A DNA stretch of 64,000 nucleotides. Origin: Symsagittifera roscoffensis. Taxonomy: Eukaryota > Xenacoelomorpha > Acoela > Convolutidae. The translations under genes and the position numbers were made by a program. Location: positions 31,952,704 through 32,016,703 of the forward strand of contig NC_087062.1 of assembly GCF_963678635.1 (NCBI RefSeq), written 5' to 3'. The stretch's first letter is position 1; every line of letters begins with the position of its first letter. Positions 13,001-23,185 of this stretch are shown here, one piece after another. A model generated the notes under the pieces. It had not been told where the DNA came from. It did not search any database and saw nothing but the letters and a program-made list of their open reading frames with translations.

Positions 13001-14200
13001 GCTGTTGGAATCGAATCACTGATTTATGTAACTGAGACTCGTTGAGTAGATTTTGCTCGAAAACAAACTCGACCGGTTGATGGCGACCGGCTAGTTTCGA
13101 TGTTATGGTCTGAAAATTAGGAAGTTTCTAAGATATGATTTTTACTAAAAAAAGTGGAAATTAAAAAAAAAAATTTCGATACGCATGTTTTTAAATCATT
13201 GTGGTCGAACATCTGTGCTACTTGCAGAGCGAACTAGCTCTCCTTGTTGAAATTTTGGAACGAACTAATGTGTGGAAGTTGGCGTTGCACTCGCCACTTT
13301 AATTGGTCTTCATGCAAGATGGGAATGTAAACTTAAAGTGCCTTGAAATGTTTTGGGTTCTGGATGACGCAGTCGTTGATGAGGACCAACTCATCGCCAG
13401 GTCTGATTAACATCCTCAAATGTGCCTCCTTCCGATCCACAGCAGCAGCCTCGACACTGTCCACCACTAGCTTGCACACCTGTTCGTGAGTGGGAGTTGA
13501 GACCTCGTTGGGGTCCCTTTCCAGCTCCACTCCGCCGACGCTGAATCCCCATGAGGAACCGGGTCTGGCTGGGAAGTGCACTCTGAATAAATATGGAAAA
13601 TTTCATCTCTAAGGAACTAACTGTCTGTATTATGAATAGTGCTATTTTTCAGCGTACAAGCGGTTTAAATAATCAAGACAATAAGCAATTGAACGAATGA
13701 TTCAGAAGACCTGCATGAATCTTTGCTCGTTTCACGAGCTTTGTGTTGACTCCTTGGCTACGATTGTTATTACGGTTATTCTTCTTTGATGGTTGCTAGA
13801 TTGGTTTTTGTGGCAATATTGAAAATTTTAATGGACACTGACCTGTAAAAGTTATCTGGAAGTGAAATGCTCTTCGACTGTTGTGGCGGCACCGTTGGTT
13901 TGAACAGTTCTTTGTTTTCGCAGTTGAACTTGTAAATCTCTCTGAACACAGGATCCTTCAGGAGGACACTAAGTTGTCGCAACTGCTGTGCTCCCGGGTG
14001 AGTGCTGTCAGGGTAACAAGTGAGGAACTGGTTAAGAACTACCCTAGCACTTCGCTCGAATTGGTCCAGGTTTACTGTGACGTCATTAGAAGTTGAACTA
14101 CAGAAATGGTCTGATAGTTCACACAGTGGAAATTTTGGTAGCTGGAAAGGAGCTAAAAACTGATATTCCTGGACAATTTCGCCGGGCATTTGCTTTCCAA
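4083..14200 (-). CDS. Multi-PDZ scaffold protein (L27-like plus 6-7 PDZ; MUPP1/PATJ-like)
   Basis: Exons in transcript order: 14200-13843, 13582-13342, 13109-12665, 12502-12091, 11873-11615, 11419-11181, 11065-10813, 10551-10162, 8833-8724, 7199-6867, 6223-5923, 5739-5553, 4962-4444, 4267-4083. Splice phases agree throughout, giving about 1406 codons from the in-frame ATG at 14189. Residues 55-105 resemble an L27 domain (QLSVLLKDPVFREIY). PDZ domains follow: residues 117-225 (loop SSWGFSVGG), 230-320 (GSFGFAI), 330-425 (GSLGINI), a degenerate half-domain near 490-550 (GDNLLEIDG), 810-895 (ESMGLKI), 1115-1200 (RMGMGLV) and 1310-1400 (ESLGISI). An acidic linker occupies about 900-1000. Proteins of this type assemble membrane polarity or junction complexes. 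The order L27 then many PDZ suggests the MPDZ/PATJ family, but other multi-PDZ scaffolds are possible. Two introns look non-canonical. The first exon is unresolved: a candidate is 14416-14364, whose phase does not fit. The F-G junction (11181/11065) is uncertain by a few bases. Confidence 0.75.
5155..5469 (+). mobile_element. R1 element, 5'-truncated copy in PDZ gene intron
   Basis: It carries the R1 blocks (gatttcccagcgaaatga, ccagttatctcaaatcggg) and an R1-like 3' end (caactgtctgtggcctatg). It lies in the 4963-5552 intron of the PDZ gene, the intron with the GT-CG boundary. Confidence 0.5.
7300..7530 (+). repeat. R1-related fragment in PDZ gene intron
   Basis: Degraded similarity to the R1 interior (ttcatttgctaaaaggaagg, gattcagttctctcag). 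No coding content. Confidence 0.35.
7680..8023 (+). repeat. tRNA-derived SINE, copy 2
   Basis: Same layout as the copy at 3292: gtgtattagaacgaatctta at the 5' side, a decayed tRNA-like core at about 7850-7910 (tctctaggtctctgatcgaat), and gcgaagcgcagctttgcctc at the 3' end. It lies in the 7200-8723 intron of the PDZ gene. Confidence 0.55.
9206..9671 (+). mobile_element. R1 element, copy in PDZ gene intron
   Basis: It begins aaaagtaatgaccgtagtga and ends gcattactcttttccaactt then 'tcagttggctat'. It is directly followed by a second 5'-truncated copy at about 9690-10014 and another R1-type 3' end at 10066-10102. The 8834-10161 intron is therefore largely stacked R1 sequence. Confidence 0.6.
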
Positions 14201-14416
14201 CTATGTTGAAATTAAGCAAGTTTTAAATTGAAATTAAAATCTGAAGAAGAAATAGTAATCCCTCAATACTTGGACTTGAAACGCTAATTGACTTGAGGTT
14301 GATTCTAATTATTAATTTTATGAAAAAATGTTCAATTTGAACTATCAGATAATTATGCAGTACCCGTCATTATTGCTGATGCGAGGAGCCACCAGGTGAT
14401 CTCGGTGTTCGTTCAT

Positions 14417-14937
14417 GACCTCAAATAATAAATTTCAGCTAAATTTTTCCGATTGTGTCAGTGCAAAGTTGCTTTGCTGGGTGAAACATTGATTTCGATG
14501 GAGTCTTTTACGATTACCACCCAATTTAAAAACCGCGCAAAAGTCACAGATAATCAAAATTTTAAGCATTCATTAAAATTGATTGATTGTAAAGAATCAA
14601 CTTGGAGTATACGTTCAAATTCTGGTCATCGTTTAGTATTGACGAGATTGTTTGTTGCTTTCATGTTTGTGTATTTATTACACCGCTACGTTTCACTGCT
14701 CGCAAGGTGTACTCGTACTGTAGAAGCACATGCTCGTCCTGTATACAGCAATATACAGTATAAACTGGTAGAGTGTATCAACTAAATGTGGTGTGATGAC
14801 AGTGTTCAATTTTTGTATGGCGGCTGGATTGAATGGTACAACATGTGCATCCAGCTGATCTATGGGAGGATTGTTTTCTTTTGGATAGTGTCAGGAAAGA
14901 TTTGTGACTGAGAATTGGGACATCGAAGAGGCGATCT
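14417..14937. other. Upstream flank of the PDZ gene
   Basis: No convincing exon. The minus-strand candidate 14416-14364 (ATG at 14416, GG followed by gtactg) sits at the edge of this stretch and could be a first coding exon if an additional exon or an unusual splice boundary lies between it and 14200. Confidence 0.3.
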
Positions 14938-15390
14938 CGAGAGGCGGATCCAAGATTTGGATCTTGTATCTTGTTAATTATCCCCCCCCCTCTGGTACCT
15001 TGTAACGAACGAATCCCCCCCCCCCCCCCCCACCCATAAAGAAAGAATTGAGCAGTTAAGCATATACGAATTTTGTTTCACCAAACTGATTTACCGAGCT
15101 CTTCAAAAACAGCACAACGAACCTATTTGGACAAAATTTTCTGCTCTTAAGGCATTTTTTAAAACCATATCAAAAATGCCGTTTTGGCACTTTTTGTGGA
15201 TGGTTTTGACCAAAAAAGGCGTTTTTGTCGTGCGTTCCCATTAAATTAGTATACATTGGCGCCAAACTGTCTTTAAAAAAGTTTTGGAGTCCATCGGAAG
15301 AAATGGCGGTCGATAAATAGTACCAAAGGACGGGACCATTAGGTGGCCAGGGGTTTGAATCCGTACGGAAGGGGCTGGCTAATTCAAAGT
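14938..15390 (+). mobile_element. Family D element (G/C-run MITE), degraded copy
   Basis: It starts gaggcggatccaagatttgg, has two poly-C runs (near 14983 and 15017), and shares interior blocks (aaaaaaggcgtttttg, attggcgccaaac, agtaccaaagg) with 39043-39455 and 61843-62195. No ORF. Confidence 0.5.
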
Positions 15391-16620
15391 TTCTTAAGTG
15401 TCAATGAACGTAGTGAAGACACTCATATAAAGCGTGATGATTTCAAGAGAATGTAAAATAAAGCAAGTTAAAGAAAATCATTTGCCTTTAATAGCAAAAT
15501 TGCCTTGTCGCTATTTTGAGAGCAGAGATCAAACAACAATCCGAAAAGCTCAATTTACTTCAATTAAACAAGCCAAAACTTTGTTCTAAAAAGTTCCAAC
15601 TTCTTAGCTAAAACAAGTGACATAAATGAATTTGACCGCATAATCAGGTTGGTTTTTCATTTATGTTTGGAAATATCCGAAAAACGTAAAAATGATACAA
15701 AATCTGTGAACTTGGAGATACTCATAACCTAATTATGTTGGTTGACAAGAAATGTCAAAAATAAATTAAACACTATGGAATCATCCATGTGGCTCCAGAA
15801 GTTCAAGCAATGCGGCAAAAATTGATCGTTTTTACTGATTTAATGAACTTTTTTTTTAGTTTGGCAAATAAACGCTATCTTAACGGATACCAGGCCCCTA
15901 TTCACAATCTAGCGTCCAATTGCCAGATCTTTTACTGTGGGGCTAAACTATCAGAAGACAGCATTTTAAACTCGAGTCGTGGTAATGCGTTTAAGAAGTC
16001 TCCGGAGACATCTATAAAAAGGAGACGTCTATGAAAAACTTGAGCAAATCTAACTAAGATTTTTGAGAATAGTACTTTGTTTTATTTTCAAAGGTTTTTT
16101 AAAAAATCAAATTAGGTGTTTAGTAAAAATGTAAGTTTAACAAAAAAAAATTGGAGAAATGGTGGTGTGAAATTTGAAGTTGTAAAAAGGAAGGACATCG
16201 TTTTGGAGGTGAGGTGGCAATTTCTTTGACTCATTTGTAATCGATTGCGTTTTTCTTTTCATTTGCTTTCATTCGTTTATGCTCTCTTGTTTTCGTTTAT
16301 GCGTGCTCGACAATACATTAAAGCCGGCGCGAAAGCCATTTATATGATTGTAGCCACCGAGTAATTTTTTAGATGATTTTCCTGTACAATTATCTATTAA
16401 CAAGTCTTGAAATTCAAAACTTAAACGTGAAATAGTTTTTTTCCAAATTTGAATTTGTTCAAAAGTTATCAATCACCTTTTGTTTTGTTTCCTAGAGTGC
16501 TTCTAGATCTTTCCAATCATCTGTTGGCTAAGCTTTTTGGCCAAGCAGTTTGTTTGTGGGGTGATTCTTACTGCAATTAATTATTTACTCTTTTACTTAC
16601 ACAGGGTGAACAATTGATGC
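15391..16620. other. Intergenic, no recognised gene
   Basis: An R1-like 5' end (gtcaatgaacgtagtgaaga) occurs at about 15401. The rest is AT-rich with no coding signal I trust. Confidence 0.35.
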
Positions 16621-16680
16621 TCCCCAATTTTGTACAATTGTACAAAATGAAAATTCAGCTCCATACCTCTCATTTTTATT

Positions 16681-16881
16681 GTTACGACCATTGAAAATGA
16701 GAGAGAACTCTGTATTCGCGTGCGTTTTAGCTGTTTTGTTTTCCACGCAAAATCAGGCGCCACAAATAATCATCGGACTGGATTGAGTGATTTATCATGT
16801 AAAATAGTCTTTTCAGTAGTGATTTGAAAAAATCGGGAACCAGTGACGAGAAAAATTTTTGATTTCATTTCGAGCTAGTGA
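16681..16881 (+). repeat. Family E repeat, copy 1
   Basis: The block with gaccattgaaaatgagagag, 'ttttccacgcaaaatcagg' and 'gccacaaataatcat' recurs at 18841-19110 on the same strand. Related sequence appears inverted at about 41500-41690 and 44380-44470. Confidence 0.5.
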
Positions 16882-17175
16882 AGCGAGCGAGCAGGCTTAT
16901 TACAGAAGGATAGTTGCAGATTAGTAGTAAACAAAACTCTGATTTTTAAAGCCAAGTCGTTAGCCAAAGTTTTCAAATAAGCCAACAATTGAAAAAAAAA
17001 ATTTAAACCCTTTTTCAATTTTTTTTGCAAAATTTTTTATTTGCAAGATTGCGCTTAAGAACTTTTCAATTTTTGGCTTATTTGAAAACTTTGGCTAAAA
17101 ACTTGGCTTAAAAACTCATGGCTTGGTTTACTACTTATCTGCGACTATCCTTCTGTAATAAGCCTGTTCGCTCGC
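16882..17175. repeat. Foldback (294 bp inverted repeat)
   Basis: The left arm starts agcgagcgagcaggcttatt and runs through aaggatagttgcagat. The right arm, ending at 17175 with cctgttcgctcgct, is its reverse complement with a few mismatches. Arms are about 130-145 bp with an AT-rich centre. No ORF. Confidence 0.7.
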
Positions 17176-18128
17176 TGCACCGAGCACTTCAGGCAGCAAA
17201 CACTGATTGGTCTACAAAAAAAATCCCGAATTAAATGCATGCGAGCAGAGCAGAGCAAGCTTGCACAACCTGCAAGTATGGATTGTCATAGCTCCAAAAT
17301 GAAACATCAATGTGGCTGCTAGGTTGCTGAGGGAAAGCCGCCTTTATGATTGAGGGTAAAAACGCAATCGTCTGAAACTATTTGTTAGCTCAAATTTTGA
17401 CTATGCAATATTCCACTAGAGTAAGGATAGCCGGTTGCTGTGCAAGCAGCACAGAATGTTCCGGTCACATTCTTAAAAAACTAAAAAAAAGATGTTTTTA
17501 AAAAAAAAAACTCATTTCAAATTTAGTGCTGGTGTGATGAAAGGATCTGAACGAAAGACTAAATTTTAGACGACGTTTTCGATATTCATAGTAAAATAGG
17601 CCTAATTGAAAACAGATTTCTTCGGAAAAATCTTTAAAAATTTAAACCTTTTTCAACTTTTGTTTGCAAAGAAATCTGTTTTCAAATAGGCCTATTTTAC
17701 TATGAACATCGAAAACGTCTAAAATTTAGCCTTTTGTTCAGATCCTTTCTTCACACCTGCACAAAATTTGAAATGAGTTACTTTATGTATCTTTTTTAAG
17801 AATATGACCGGAACATTCTGTGCTGCTTGCACAGCAACCGGCTATCCTTGCTCTAGTCGAAATTTGCTTAGTCAAAATTTGAGCTAACAAATAGTTAAAT
17901 TGCTTTTTTATTGCCCAACATAATAATCAAATTCAGACGTTTGCGTTTTTACCCTCAATCATAAAGGCGGCTTTCCCTCAGCAAACTAGCGGCCACATTA
18001 ATTTTTCATTATTGGAGCTATGAAAATCGATTCTTGCAGGTTGTGAAAGCTTGCTCTGCTCGCATGCATTTAATTCGGGAATTTTTTTGTACACCAATCA
18101 GTGTTTGCTGCCTGAAGTGCTCGGTGCA
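17176..18128. mobile_element. Large foldback element (about 950 bp near-palindrome)
   Basis: It starts tgcaccgagcacttcaggca and ends with the reverse complement (tgcctgaagtgctcggtgca) at 18128. Internal landmarks also pair: 'gatagccggttgctgtgcaa' near 17430 with its complement near 17840, and the 'tcatagtaaaataggcct' region near 17590 with its complement near 17700. It abuts the smaller foldback exactly. The same interior sequence, as a single arm, is found at about 40710-40839 and 41286-41500. Confidence 0.75.
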
Positions 18129-18518
18129 TGGTTATCTAGTTTGTTTTATATGCAAGTTTTATTTGCAATAATCGACGCGCGAGAACATGTTTGAAAATTG
18201 ATAAGTGACAGACATGTATAGAGGCCTTCACCGTTTTTTGGATCATAGTAAAGCTCTTGAAATAGTGTTTAGTATCTAGAATTATTGTCTTGTAATTGCT
18301 GAGAAGAGCTTTGAGAAGAGACAGTAATGAGAGGAGAGGGGTTGGTATAAGCCTTGTCTTCTCATTCGATCTCAAGCGTAGCTAAGTCACTCTAATTTCC
18401 AAAATTTGTTTAGACTTTGAACCTTACTTTGTTGAGTAAAACAAAAAATATTTAAGATAAAGCAGTCAGTGTATATTCTATGAAGCTTACTTCTCTATAA
18501 AGTTTTTAAAGTTCCCAA
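18129..18518. other. Upstream flank of DMAC2L-like gene
   Basis: No recognised feature. It presumably includes the promoter or a 5' UTR intron of the gene that starts near 18519. Confidence 0.3.
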
Positions 18519-20791
18519 ATGTTGATGAAAAAAATGTCTTTCAGGTTGCATGGTTTTATTATGGTGTTCAATGTGTGGCGCAGAAATATTTCATTTTCCT
18601 ACGTCTACTGGATATTCAACCGAGTAGACAAAAAGCGTATAAACGAAGTGGGAAGAGATATAGCATGTGCCGAGTGGCTTCTTAGGAACAGTGCCTACGT
18701 CAGGCATGGATAAATTTAAATACGCTTTCCACGATAAGTTTGAACAATTGACTTCTCAACAAATAGCAACTTTGTTTTTTTCTTTTTGTACTCTTTATTT
18801 GTCTCTTCGATCGATGTTTTTCAAAATATGTTAAAACTTATTGTTCCGACCATGTGAAAAATGGGGAGAAACCTTGTATTCGGGTGTTTTAGTTTTTTTG
18901 TTTTCCGCGCAAAAGCAGGTGCCACAAATAACTATGGCAAAGGGTTGATTGATATATCATATTAAAGCCCTTTCAGTCATGATTTGAGCGACTATAAAAA
19001 TTTTCCAAAAAGTTGTCCCAATATCGAGAAAACGGGTTAACATTTTTGATTTTTTTGTCCAACTTCGAGCGAATAATGTGAGCGAACAGGCTTACAATAG
19101 CTTATTTTTGCTTAATTTAGGCCGTGAAAACTTAGATTTTACTCGAATAAAGTGAGTTTTTAGCGCCACTTGGAGATTTCAATAATTAAAGAAATTTCTG
19201 CAAAAAATTGAAAAAAATCTTAGTTATTTTTCTACAATTTTGCCTTTTTTACTATGACTGTCGAAAATTGCTGGAAAAAAACGACACCATATTCATGAAA
19301 AAAAAGAACGCCATTTTGAACATACCAGGTTCAAAGGGAGGCCCAAACTGGTGACAGGGTATTACGAGATACCGACTGGAAGGGACCTGAGGTTGTCTGA
19401 GATCCATGCAGTCAATTCAGGAATCACTATTGATGGATTTCCGTACTTGAAAGGTACTTGAAAATTATTTATAATAATTACGCTTGCGATCAGCTTGGTG
19501 TATTATTACGAACCTTTTTTTCTAACCTAAGTGCAAATAAAAGTGCTCTCTTATTGGAAATTTCACTGTACTATTGAAAATTGTATAGCATCTGTTCTCT
19601 GCTTTATTTGTGGCTTGTATTTGGTGTCTTGTAAGCTTCCGTGGCTGAGTGGTTAGTGTGTGAGACACTGAATCTCAGACGTAGACGAATTTTTACTAAT
19701 TTGAGTTTTATTTTTAATTTTTCTTATTGCTTTATAGAGCTGTTTTTTGTCGTTTTCTCGCAAGTGTTTGCGAAGCGAGGCTTTGCCTCTTTGTAATAAT
19801 TTGTTTTCAGCTTATAATAATTACCATTGTGATCAGCTTAGTATCTTATTAGGAACCTGCTTTTCTTTTCTAACCTAATTCGCAATTAAAGGTGTTTTTT
19901 GAAAGTGTTGGCTTATTTAGAAATTTCACAGTAGCATTGGAAATTGCATAGCATCTGTTCTCTGCTTTATTTTGACTAATTCGAGGCTTTTTTCAAATGT
20001 TCTTATTGAATTTTTTAGAGCTGCTTTTTGTCGTCTCTGTGCCAGAAAATACTAGGTTGTGGTTTAAATTATACCCCAACTGAAGTCTGAGACTGGGTTA
20101 CTTGCATTGAATAGCAGTCAATGATAATGCAGCCAGAATTCGCCAAACTTTAATTGATTGAGTTTTTATTATTTTATAATGACAGCTTTAATTGGTAAGC
20201 ATGATATTTCGATCTCAAAACATTGACGAGCCCCTGAAAAAAATGTATGCGCCTTGAAGAAACAGTTTTTGGATTTTATTTTTTTTAATTTTAAGCTTTT
20301 CGATAAAACGATGGGAGGCGTCTTTAATACTTGCTTTTTCTAGCGATCCACCTATCGTACTTGTACCCTTTATTATTTGTTTGTTCAATAATCTGTTATA
20401 GCAAAGCCGTCAATTCGCTGAGTAAATAACTGGCGAAAATTTTCTGACAACGATAGGTTCTCGTTTAGGCCTGGAAGCCGTGGAAAAGATATTTTTGATC
20501 AATTCGAAAATGATTGACAACAACTGTATTGACTCTCTCAAATTCATATCAGCATCTCTAAAACACGTGGAGATTGAGAGATGCCCTGACGTAACTTCAA
20601 AAGGAGTGCTATCGCTAGCTCGACTGAAGAACCTCAAATACCTCCGTCTTCATAAATTGGAAGGAGTTACAAGCGAAGAGTGGACTCAGTTGAAAGACAA
20701 TTCGAAAAAAGTGTTTCCGAATGTTGAGACAGTTTTTGATGCTGCGAAGCACATTGAAGCGGAAAATGCTCTTCCTCCTCCTGGAACTTAA
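18519..20791 (+). CDS. DMAC2L: DMAC2L/ATP5S-like mitochondrial leucine-rich-repeat protein
   Basis: Exons are 18519-18708, 19337-19453 and 20469-20791, with phases 1 and 1, giving about 209 codons. Exon 1 encodes an Arg/Lys-rich N-terminus like a mitochondrial targeting peptide, then WIFNRVDKKRINEVG and ACAEWLLRNSAYVRHG, which closely follow the conserved block of ATP synthase subunit s (factor B)/DMAC2L. Exon 2 carries the GYYEIPTG and IHAVNSGIT region. Exon 3 has leucine-rich repeats beginning GLEAVEKIFLINSK and containing LARLKNLKYLRLHKL. Homologues are inner-membrane-associated mitochondrial proteins linked to ATP synthase or respiratory-complex assembly. The start is uncertain among ATGs at 18519, 18525, 18534 and 18561. 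A 'tctttcag' at 18536-18543 could be an acceptor. Intron 1 seems to begin GATAAA (GA-AG); this junction gives the same spacing between HG and PTG as my recollection of the vertebrate protein. Intron 2 is canonical. Confidence 0.85.
18841..19110 (+). repeat. Family E repeat, copy 2 (in DMAC2L intron 1)
   Basis: It parallels 16681-16881 (ttccgaccatgtgaaaaatg; tttccgcgcaaaagcaggtg; ccacaaataacta) and ends in 'gagcgaacaggctta', resembling the arm of the neighbouring foldback. Confidence 0.5.
19481..19793 (+). repeat. tRNA-derived SINE, copy 3 (in DMAC2L intron 2)
   Basis: It contains ttccgtggctgagtggttag at about 19636 and ends gcgaagcgaggctttgcctc. This is the least decayed copy of the family in the window. 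Confidence 0.65.
19829..20042 (+). repeat. SINE copy 4, tRNA-like core deleted
   Basis: A head-to-tail second copy directly after copy 3. It has the 5' block (tgatcagcttagtatcttat) and the 3' 'gagctgctttttgtcgt', but the tRNA-like segment is missing. Confidence 0.5.
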
Positions 20792-20837
20792 ATCACTTTT
20801 CGTCATAATTTTTGTGGCATATTCAAGAATGATGTTT

Positions 20838-20843
20838 AATAAA
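20838..20843 (+). terminator. AATAAA polyadenylation signal of DMAC2L-like gene
   Basis: The signal lies 46 bp after the stop codon, in the sequence gatgtttaataaaattgg. Confidence 0.6.
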
Positions 20844-20996
20844 ATTGGCCGAGACACAGATGATTGAAATTTTTGATTTATGTTGGATTTTTGTGACTGG
20901 TAGTGCGTTAGGTTCAGGAGAAAATGTGTCTGCATATGAGTTTTCCAAGAAATTTTTATTGTTGAAACTTAAAAAAAAATTTAAAAATGTTTAATT

Positions 20997-22214
20997 AAGA
21001 GTAATGAACGTAGTGAAGACTCTTATATAGGTCTTGCTGATTTTTTGTTCAGGAAAAGTCTGTAAAAAGCTCTAATAACTACAGATGTGCATTCATACAT
21101 ATTGATGCATTTATGAATGCAGTTAGGTATACAGTGCTGATTTAAATTAACCGGACAACACGCGTTAAACTTGAAATTTAAAACCCGTTTTTCTCAAATT
21201 AGGTTGTTTAGGTGAAAACTTATGAAGACAAAACTTGCTTAAAATTTTAGCAAAATTAATATGGTGTAATGTGTTTTGCGAAATTCGGGCCCGAAATTTT
21301 ACCCCAAAAATGGGTCATTTTGGCTTTTCTTAGTTAATCAAAAATTACGCCGAAAATACCCAGTCGATCACAGACATAATTATATCAAAGTGAGCCCCTT
21401 ACGTAGCCCAACAAACTTTGAAGGGTATTTTCTCCAAAAAAAATGCAAATTGTTTAAAAATTGTTTTTAAATAAAAAGTTGGTATTTTATATAGTAAAAA
21501 TGACCTTTTTTGTCTATCAATCAAATATAAATTAACTTATAAAATATTTTGGAGATTATACTCTTGTTAAAGTTTGTTGGGCTACGTAAGGGGCTCACTT
21601 TGATATAATTATGTCTGTGATCGACTGGGTATTTTCGGCGTAACTTTTGATTAACTAAGAAAAGCCAAAATTACTCATTTTTGGGGTAAAATTTTGGGCC
21701 CGAATTTCGCAAAACACATTACACCATATTAATTTTGCTAAAATTTTAAGCAAGTTTTGTCTTCATAAGTTTTCATCTAAACTCAACCCAATTTGAGAAA
21801 AGTGCGTTTTAAATTTCAAGCTTAACGCGTTTTGTCCGGTTAATGTTAAATCAGCACTGTATATGCACTTTTGGAGTTCAATTGAAATTCATCTTCTGAA
21901 AGTGACGCAAATAGCACTCTCAAAATACGAACGTAGAAATGGCGCGAAAAAAACGTGAACGATTTCTTGTTTCGAAAGTGGAATTTAATGTTTAGATTTC
22001 CTGCGGAAAAAAACTTTGCCTATTGATCCAGTTTTCTCAAGTTGGGTTAATGTTATCAAAAATGCGCCAATCATAAATCGTTCTAGAAAGTCAAAGAGCT
22101 TAAGGGCACCTATTTTTTTTCTTTGAAATTCGACATTTGAGATTTTTTCAACAAAGTCAGTTTTTTTTATGTTTACTTGCGTTCATTACTCTTTTCCAAT
22201 CTTCGATTGGCTAT
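20997..22214 (+). mobile_element. R1 element interrupted by a foldback MITE
   Basis: Both R1 ends are present: aagagtaatgaacgtagtga at 20997 and cattactcttttccaatctt near 22187, followed by gattggctat. The intervening R1 sequence is split at 21131/21860 by the foldback at 21132-21859. The uninterrupted R1 copy at 40840-41285 shows the empty-site equivalent (acatatatgcac). Confidence 0.75.
21132..21859. mobile_element. TA-flanked foldback MITE, copy 1 (Tc1/mariner-like ends)
   Basis: A 728-bp element with ends CAGTGCTGATTTAAATTAAC and its inverse, terminating CAGCACTG, flanked on both sides by TA (21130-21131, 21860-21861). Each arm is about 350 bp, so the whole element is one long inverted repeat with a short AT-rich centre. 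The CAGT start and TA duplication are typical of Tc1/mariner-derived MITEs. No transposase. Confidence 0.75.
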
Positions 22215-23185
22215 AATTAATTGAATTAAATTTCTTGACTTAGTTTTGTCTAATAATGAATAACCTTACCAGACAAAAAGCAACAATAAAGGATACTAAA
22301 TATGGCAAAGGCAAAAGGGGAACTGGAGTTAAAAAGGGGAACTTTCATATATTAGTTCTTGCGTCTTTTCCTTTGTTCAAGTAGATTTTTCCGTTTTTGA
22401 CTTGTTTCTTACATTCAGGCAATGAGGGGATACCAGCTTGCATAAAATGTGTGGAAGTGAAGATGGCGTGAAAGTGGAAATGGAAATAGAAACTAAGGAT
22501 TTACCAGTGGACTGCATGCTGCTTGAAATACATTTATTTCAGAGTTACTTGGTGGTTGTTCAATAGAGGCTGTTTTCAGAATTTATATGCTGGTTCCAAA
22601 GTAAATTGAGGCAGCTAAGTCTTTTTGTTTCCACATACACACGATATCAGCCTAAAGTTCATAGTTTGGTCAATATTTAATTTAACAAAAACTATTTGAG
22701 ACCAATTGAAAAGCAGTCTTGTTGCTTCATATCAAAGCTTCAGTCTAAACCTTAGTGTTTAACTGATCCATTAACTGTTTTTTTTGGACGTGATGTCATT
22801 CAAATTTATGATCTGTCATCACCGAAATCCATTTTCTCCTTTGCAAATTTGCGAAACCACCTTAGAGCGTACATTCCGTTATTACTAAATGTTCACGAGG
22901 TCATTTTAGATCTGACAGACAAAGTAACCTCAAAGTATGAGAAGTCCAATTGTCTATTACCAGATTTGCTTTGGTTTGAGCTTAAGTTGCTGTCATAAAC
23001 TGGAGTGGCAAAAGATAAATAACGCGAAACAAAATGTTTGGACATGGTGAGAATCTGCCATTGTGCAAAGAAGTGCAAAATTAGTCCTTTCACTTAATCA
23101 ACGTACCAAGCACTATTTCTACGTTTAGTTCGAACATTCATTATATATTTGTTCAAAACTAGCAGTTGTTTATTGCAGATTTAAG
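22215..23185. other. Upstream flank of BNIP3-like gene
   Basis: No recognised coding region. It ends in an acceptor-like tract (gttgtttattgcag) that finishes at 23178, seven bases before the ATG. Confidence 0.35.
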
